Assembly: GCF_014898055.3 (NCBI RefSeq)
Contig: NW_023601433.1
Span: 18,837,641 to 18,901,640, forward strand
DNA: 64,000 nt
Reading direction: 5' to 3'
Source of the DNA: Talpa occidentalis
Taxonomy: Eukaryota > Chordata > Mammalia > Eulipotyphla > Talpidae
The notes beneath the pieces are model-generated. The model ran no database searches, was not told where the DNA came from, and worked only from the letters and a program-made list of their open reading frames with translations. Positions 58,206-64,000 of the stretch are shown piece by piece (positions within the stretch are counted from its first letter, which is position 1; each line of letters starts with the position of its first letter). Both the position numbers and the translations under genes were made by a program.

Positions 58206-58905
58206 GTCTATAAATCCTTGATGATGTGTCTTCTTGCCTAGGACACCAGCACCTTGAGGGCAGGTGACAGCAGAGTTCCTGTACATGTAGTAGGCTGGGT
58301 TAACAGTTTAACCAATCAACTCAATGCCTTCCAGGGATGGATCATATTGCACAGGTTATGTTGGACATATAGGAATGTTCTGACAGGCCTATGACTCCAA
58401 CCCCCAATTTAAAAACCAATAGCAAGTCCAGATTTGATTTTACAAAGTCGAGTCAGTCAGAGTTACCTGTGAGGGGGAAGATGTAAGGACCAAAGCTTAT
58501 TGGAATCTCTTATTTTGACAAGTGCCCTCATAGACACGCTCGTCACTCAGGTCATTAGCTCATGTTCCCTCGTCTAGCAACTTATAAACATGATAGGACT
58601 GTGGACTTTCTCGACATTGTCTTTGCTTCTCACCAGAGGAACTCTTCAAAGCAAACAAAGTTATTGTCTTGCTGACATTATTGTCCAGGCAGCCTTGCCA
58701 GTGTGGAAAGGACATTTCCAGCAGAGCAAACTGTAGAATTCTTTCCTTCTTTTTGAGTCTACAGCACCTTTTCCAAAATCTCTTTCTGTAAGCATGTGTC
58801 ATACATACAGTGTAATACAGTTACATTCTATTGTCATCGTCTGTGTCACATTCTGGTGTACCCGAACTTGCAAAAGGATTCTTTAAAATGTAGGTAGACC
58901 AGGGG
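58206..58905. other. Unrecognised sequence
   Basis: No gene or repeat recognised in about 700 bases. One 80-codon minus-strand frame (58,560-58,802) has no recognisable domain. Confidence 0.35.
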
Positions 58906-60335
58906 TCATTCTTAGTGCTGTGAGTTCTATGGGTTTTGACAAATGCATGTTGGTAAATACAGCTATCTTAGTATTTTCCTAATAAGTTACTTGTGTTTTT
59001 AACATAATTTATGCAGAGCATAAACTTTTAATAAAGTGCAAAGGTCTGTTTATTATTTCATAGGTCATGCTTCTAGTGTTTTACCTAAAAAGTTATTAGC
59101 AAATCCAAAGTCACATCTATTTGTATTATTATGTCATATTCGAGAAGTTTTATAGTATTGCATTTTACTTTCATGTTTATGATTCAATTTGCATTTGTTC
59201 ATTTTAAAATAAGGTTTAGGTCTGTATCTAGGTCCATTTTATAAGTGTTGTTGGATTTCTGTGTATAGGTGTCCTGCAAATTTTGTTAGATTTATGCTTA
59301 GATATTTATTTTTTTCTTTTTTTTCATTTTTTATTATTTATTTATTTTTAAAGACTTATTTATTTATTTACTTATTATTTATACAAGCACTGGCTACATT
59401 CAGAAGCATGGGAGGATGAGAGAATTCACCAGAGACAGAGCAGGGAACAGAACATGCAGACTGACGAAGTACGCTGCTGAGGGGAGCTGCGGTCGGAAGG
59501 AGAGGTCTGTGTGCTATGTGGGAACCTTGTTGGTGGCCGGGGATGGAACCAGTGCTGCAGAGAATGCGGGCAGCTTCACAGCCCAGCGCTCAACCACTGC
59601 ACCACCAGGGGAGGCCTTGCTTAGTTATTTCATTTGGGGTAGAATAATTATAACAGATAATGTTTCTTTAATTTTAAATCCCAGTTGTTTGTGTTGCTTA
59701 TGGGGAAACTAATAAACTTTTGTATATTGACCACATACCCTGAAACCTTCCTATAATTGCTAACTATTTCTGAGATTTTTTTAAGATTTCTGTGGTTTTC
59801 TACCTGGAATACAAAATTGATTGTTTCATATCAATATGTATTCCCTTTATAGCTTTTCTTTTCTTTTACTTATCATATTAGTTAGGACAGCCCCACAGTT
59901 CTGAATTGGTATAGTGGCAGAGGACAAAATGGCCTTTTTCTCCATCTGAAGAGGAAATCTATTTGGTGGCTCATCTTTAAGTGTAATGTTAGTTACATGT
60001 TTTCTTTTATACATTTAATTAGTTGAAGGAAAAGCCCCTTAAATTCTAGGTTTTTGAATTTACTTTTTTTTAATTTTGAATATGTGTTGAAATATATGGA
60101 GTGTTTTTATGTCTGTTGATACAGTAATATATATTTTCTTATTCACTCTTAATGTAAACTGTTATATTACTTGATATGTAAGTGTTGAACTGGTCTTGTA
60201 TTACAGGAATGAACCACACTTAGCCATGATGTATATAATTTTTCAATAATTTCAATACAAGTCACTGGATGTGATTTTTTTTAACATCTGTAGTTTTTCA
60301 GTTTTATTATCTTCTTATTATATTTACTTGTTTTG
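58906..60335 (-). mobile_element. Old L1 (ORF2 RT region), minus, SINE-interrupted
   Basis: Decayed L1 signatures on this strand include ACTTTTGTATATTGACC, GTTGAACTGGTCTTGTATTA and TGATGTATATAATTTTTCAA. The leading part (58,906-59,180) contains TGGGTTTTGACAAATGCATG, seen in old L1M elements, and may be a separate insertion. Confidence 0.6.
59345..59628 (-). repeat. tRNA-derived SINE
   Basis: AAAGACTTATTTATTTATTT tail, GCTGAGGGGAGCTGCGGTCG body and CACCAGGGGAGGCC head. Inserted in the old L1. Confidence 0.9.
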
Positions 60336-60374
60336 GTTTACAAAGTAATTATGGTCTCAAAAATGAATTGTGTT

Positions 60375-60685
60375 ACGCAGGAGGCGCAATACAGAGGCAG
60401 AGTGAAGACACTGGGCTCAGCGCCGCCATAAACTCACAACAATGTGCAGGACAACATCGATGCCCCTGAAAGAGAAATGGGTGACCAGGGCACACACCAG
60501 GAGCAGGGACCAATGGCAAGAAACCGGGAAAATGTTAACTGACCTGCATCTACAGTTATACTGGATCAGAATTAAACCCCCCACAGATGTGGACTCGGGG
60601 ACACAAGCCACATTGGGGACTTTGGAGATTCAGCACTTCCCTCAGCGCTGGGCTCAACCCGCTGGGCCCTCCGGGAGGCCCTGTT
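60375..60685 (-). repeat. Rearranged SINE-like element
   Basis: The right end (CAGCGCTGGGCTCAACCCGC to GGGAGGCCCTG) is a clear SINE head. The remaining body does not match the family well, so it may be a chimera or a different subfamily. Confidence 0.45.
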
Positions 60686-60689
60686 TTTG

Positions 60690-61489
60690 AAGACACCATA
60701 CCAATTCTCTACAGCTGTGAGTGTTTTTCTGATGGTAGAAGGTACATAAATACTTCATACCTATAGATGCACACACAAGCCACACTCATGTAGACTCATA
60801 TGCACAAACTTGCACACAGTGCAAGACATGCACATACACCTAAAGAAAATAGTGCAAATACCTAATTCCATACTCACAGCTAGCTCTGCTTCACACTCAT
60901 GTCTCGCTGTCTTATCACCACTTGACCCCTCTCACTTTTCCAAAATTTTCTAAATGCTTTCCAAAATTTTCTAAATTTTGTAAACTTTTCACTGCTTATT
61001 ACAAGAATGTTAAAGGATTTTTAGGTCTCTGATGTCCGATGTGTTGGAAGTGTGGGTGCCGTCATAAATGGGGAGCAAACATGGTCAGTTTCAAACACCA
61101 ATGTGTCCTGGGATAGACATTTTAACTAAATAATCCATTTCAGACTGTCTCCTACACGCGTAGAAAGAGCGTCCAGATGCCTCCACACCCCAGGGCTCGC
61201 AGGAAGAACAGGTCACATGGAGGTGCCCCTGCAGTGGGAACCAGTGTGTCCATGGTGGCTGCCTCCTCGTGCCCTCTGGGACCTGCGTGGGAAGAGCAGA
61301 GCCAGTGAAGCCCAAGCACGGAGGAGGCTCTTTCCTTAGTGACACCCCCGGGAAGTGCTGCATGGACTCAGATGCGACAAAGTACAGATGGAAACCAGGA
61401 GGCCCTATCGAGGCACCACTCACTGACGGGTAAGCAATTCTCAAAGTTGGAATCTCCGTTGTGAAAAGGGGCTCAGTAGAGAGGGACTT
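60690..61489. other. Unrecognised sequence
   Basis: No recognised gene. A local repeat, CTTTCCAAAATTTTCTAAAT, occurs at about 60,957-60,977 next to a near-copy at 60,937-60,955. Confidence 0.35.
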
Positions 61490-62072
61490 CCTACCGTGTA
61501 TGTCAGTCCCTGACAGCGCCAGTCAGACCGAAGAGCTCCTGCATCATCTGCGCCATCCGGGTGCCCAGGGGCCACCAGCAGGGCCCACACGGGATAGAGC
61601 CTAAGATGGGGAAGCAAGGCCCTGGGGCCCCAGCCTATGGCCCTGGGGACTCTGGGGGCTCAGCCCACACAGCTCCACTCCCATCCTGGGCCCTGCACCT
61701 GCTCAGCTGCCCTAAGCCCTCCTCTCCCCCCTTCCTCTGCTCTGTTCCCCTCAGGTGCTTCACCAGACCCTTTGCCCTCCCTGCCCTTCACCTGCTCTGC
61801 TCCTGGGACTGCTGTGCTTGCAGACATCTGTGCTCCACACCTATGTTCTCATGCTGCTTCTGGCCCCTCTTACTGGGCCCAGCCCCTGAGCCCTCTCCAG
61901 GGCTCGGCCTCTGCTGGTGTGCTCCTTTCACTATGGCCACTGAGTGGCTGCCCTGGAGCGGGGAAGAGAATTCTAGGAGGTGCTGGTGACCATCTAATCC
62001 CCAGCAGGGTGAACTCTGCTCTTGTGTTTTCTTCCGAAGGGTGGACAGAAAATGCAACATTTTAAAATCCTA
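61490..62072 (-). pseudogene. 3' flank/3' UTR region of the SMOK-like pseudogene
   Basis: This stretch follows the tail's stop codon and resembles 25,130-25,718 in the left arm. Shared landmarks include AGAGCTCCTGCATC near 61,530 and 25,205, and CATGGCCACTGAGTGG-like sequence near 61,930 and 25,658. This shows that the palindrome fragment and this pseudogene descend from one gene including its 3' end. No further coding is claimed. Confidence 0.6.
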
Positions 62073-63586
62073 TTAAGGATTCAACGAGCTCTGGCCTTGT
62101 AGCCTCCGCTGGACTGAAGGGTGGACTGGGAATGGTGTTAATAGCCCAGTGTCTCTGCAGGGAGTGGGCTGAACACTTGGGGTTATTTGGGTGGTGCTGG
62201 AGAGCTGGGGGGGCTGGGCTGGAGGTCTTCCTAATGCTTTCCTGGCCGCCCCCTCCAGCTGGGGGCCTAGCAAGGTGGTGCTGGGCTGCAGGGCTTCCTC
62301 CTGTAGGGGGCCTGGCAGTGATGTGGTGTTGAGCCCCCAAGCCTCCCGCAGCACAGGCCCTGACCTGGAGGCCATGCTGGGCCTCCAGGCGTCCGGCAGC
62401 AGGGGCCCTGAGCCGGAGACAGAACTCTGCAGGCTGGCATCCTTCTGCGGGATGCCTAGCCCGGAGGTGGTGTTGGGCTTCTGGGTGTCCTGCTTCGGGG
62501 ACAGTCCCACCTGCAAGATTTCCCGTCCCGAGAACTCAGGCTGCCGGTGGTCCTCTGGTATCGGGGTGCAGTGGGCCCCATTGGGACTGAGGAGCTTGGG
62601 GAAGATGGTGGGGTCCGGCCCCTCCTCGCCCACCCACTGCCTGGAAAGCAGCATGAGGTAGGACCCCATCACAGGGTCATAACTGCCCTCCAAAAGCGCC
62701 CTGTCGATGACCTATTTCCGGAACCCCAGGCAGACCATGGCTTCCATCGTGGCCTTTTGCTGGCCTGGGACAGCTTGCAGCAGGGCGGGAGTCCATTGGG
62801 CAGCCCCACCCGGGGGTGCTGGATGATGCTGTCCAGGGTGCTGCGGCTCTGGGGGTCAAGTGTTATCATCTTCCTTAGCAGGTCACGGCACTGCTGGGAG
62901 AGGTAGTGCGGCTCGTTGTAGACACCACTCAGCACCCTGGCCCGCAGCTCCCCGAGGCTGTTGCCCTTGAAGGGCAGCTCCGTGTCCATGTCGTAGAGGA
63001 CCACCCCCAGGCTCCTGATGTATGCCGCGGGGCCACTGTACTCCTGGTGACGGAGGATCTTGTGCGCCACAAACTGCAGGCTGCCGCAGGGGGTCTTGAG
63101 CAGCGCTGTCCCAGAGAACTGGGCACTGAGCCCGAAGTCTGCCAGTTTTATGTTTCGGTGCTGGTCCAGGAGCAGGTTCTCTGGCTTCAGGTCCCAGTGC
63201 ACCACGTCCCGGGCTTAGCAGTGGCTGAGCGCAGCGAGGATCTGCTGGAAGATGTGGCGCGCCTCCATCTCCCTCAGGTGCCCACACCTGCACAGGTAGT
63301 CCTGCAGGTCGCCCCCCTGAGTGCGCTCCAGGACCAGCAGCACCTCATCCTCAGTGTCCACCACCTGGAAGAGCTGGAGAATGTTCGGGTGCCAAAGGAC
63401 TTTCATGCAGGCCACCTCGCAGACCAGGAACCTCTGAGGCATGCCGGACTTGGGGATGACCTTTATGGCCACTTCCGTGCCCATTGGCAGGTGCCGCGCC
63501 TGCTTGACCTTGGTGTGGGTGCCCTCCCGCAGCTTGCCGAGCATCACATACTGTCTCAGGGCCATTCCCTGGGCAGACATGCACAT
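62073..63586 (-). pseudogene. Sperm motility kinase-like (SMOK/MARK-type) pseudogene
   Basis: Reading leftward from ATG at 63,584-63,586, the first 123 codons are a Ser/Thr kinase N-lobe. They include VAIK with its lysine at residue 42 and a helix-C glutamate at residue 57. The first and third glycines of the loop are replaced. A TAA stop at 63,215-63,217 interrupts the frame. The same frame then resumes with HWDLKPEN (the catalytic Arg of HRD is Trp), an intact ADFGLS, AHK in place of APE, and AAYIRSLG where the family has D-x-W-S-L-G. A frameshift near 62,750 and a TAG near 62,717 precede a UBA-like end and an open tail of 206 codons (62,073-62,693). Total length suits the SMOK family, which is testis-expressed and related to MARK kinases. 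The intronless layout also suits that family. The two stops, the frameshift and the lost motifs make active kinase very unlikely. Confidence 0.85.
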
Positions 63587-64000
63587 CGAGGCAGTGAGGG
63601 TGGACCCGCTCCTACACTCGCAGGTCCTGGCTGTCTAGAGCCCTCGGCACTAGCTCCGCTACCCGATTAACAAGTTCACTACTAGCCTAGAGCTAGTAGT
63701 ACGTGAAAAGGATCCCCGAAACTAACTAAATGCTCCCCGCGCTGACTCCTCTACCAAAACAGTAAGGATGCTAACTTACCTCTACCAGAAACACTAACTA
63801 TGCTAACCTAAGTAGGATACTAATACTAACTACGCACTCAAAAATGAAAACACACAACCAAAAAATTAACAAAGATAAATACTTAAAAATATGAAAAAAA
63901 CAATAACAAACTAACAACTCCAAATAACAAGAACACAGACAAACGAACAATTACAAACTAACAAGTAAAATAAAAAAAAAAAAACAGACAACAAAGGGGA
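63587..64000 (-). other. Upstream region of the SMOK-like pseudogene (A-rich)
   Basis: Near-identical to 5,795-6,205, including the A-rich tract. The window ends inside it, so whether the promoter-like cluster found at 6,480-6,620 is also present for this copy cannot be seen. Confidence 0.6.

Noticed and set aside
62906..63670. 254-codon open frame on the plus strand over the kinase pseudogene
   Set aside because: It is the antisense shadow of the kinase sequence; GC-rich kinase codons keep the opposite strand open. No independent domain.
1..64000. CRISPR arrays, bacterial operons, phage or integron structures
   Set aside because: None seen; base composition, L1s and SINEs are mammalian throughout.

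Overview
This is mammalian nuclear DNA with no sign of bacterial gene organisation. It is rich in LINE-1 fragments, endogenous retrovirus (ERV) remains and about twenty copies of one tRNA-derived SINE family with a characteristic head (GGCCTCCCTGGTGGCGCAG) and a body containing CTGTTCTGCTCCCC. The SINE does not look like those of pig, ruminants/whales or primates. My best guess is a camelid (camel/alpaca), at moderate confidence, since no search was possible.

The dominant structure is a large inverted repeat. A left arm (about 18,745-36,051) is repeated in reverse complement as a right arm (about 36,732-54,050), around a short spacer of about 680 bp that contains an assembly gap. The arms are near-identical but carry scattered substitutions and many 1-base indels. 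The inner ~5.4 kb of the A unit occurs a third time at 1-5,402, in the same orientation as 27,809-33,187. Three runs of exactly 100 N (17,851-17,950; 36,632-36,731; 54,051-54,150) lie at or near the repeat edges, so a real palindrome and a misplaced haplotig or contig must both be considered.

Gene content is almost entirely broken. A sperm motility kinase-like (SMOK/MARK-type Ser/Thr kinase) pseudogene lies on the minus strand at 62,073-63,586. Its 5' half is duplicated at 5,399-5,794, fused to the end of amplicon copy A at a microhomology junction. Both copies share the same premature stop. A promoter-like cluster (two CRE-like octamers plus a TATA-like box) lies upstream of the 5.4-kb copy. 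Each palindrome arm holds a third type of SMOK-related piece: the C-terminal tail and 3' flank only, with an open frame of about 207 codons. This frame carries a GILR and two KRVTF motifs, which match protein phosphatase 1 docking codes, but it has no ATG.

The outer part of each arm (about 18.2-24.2 kb on the minus strand; 48.6-54.05 kb on the plus strand) is a mosaic of two ERVs. ERV1 is class I (gamma-like) and runs RNase H/integrase, then an LTR with a degenerate tRNA-Phe-type primer site, then gag. ERV2 has LTR, gag-like, protease and RT start; its 3' LTR is visible only in the left copy. None is intact.

The rest is repeats (L1 3' ends, older L1M pieces, SINEs) and unrecognised sequence: 11.5-14.0, 15.8-17.8, 33.2-36.0 (and mirror), 56.1-57.9 and 60.7-61.5 kb. 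The picture resembles ampliconic, testis-gene-bearing DNA, as seen on mammalian sex chromosomes or in SMOK clusters; that placement is inference.
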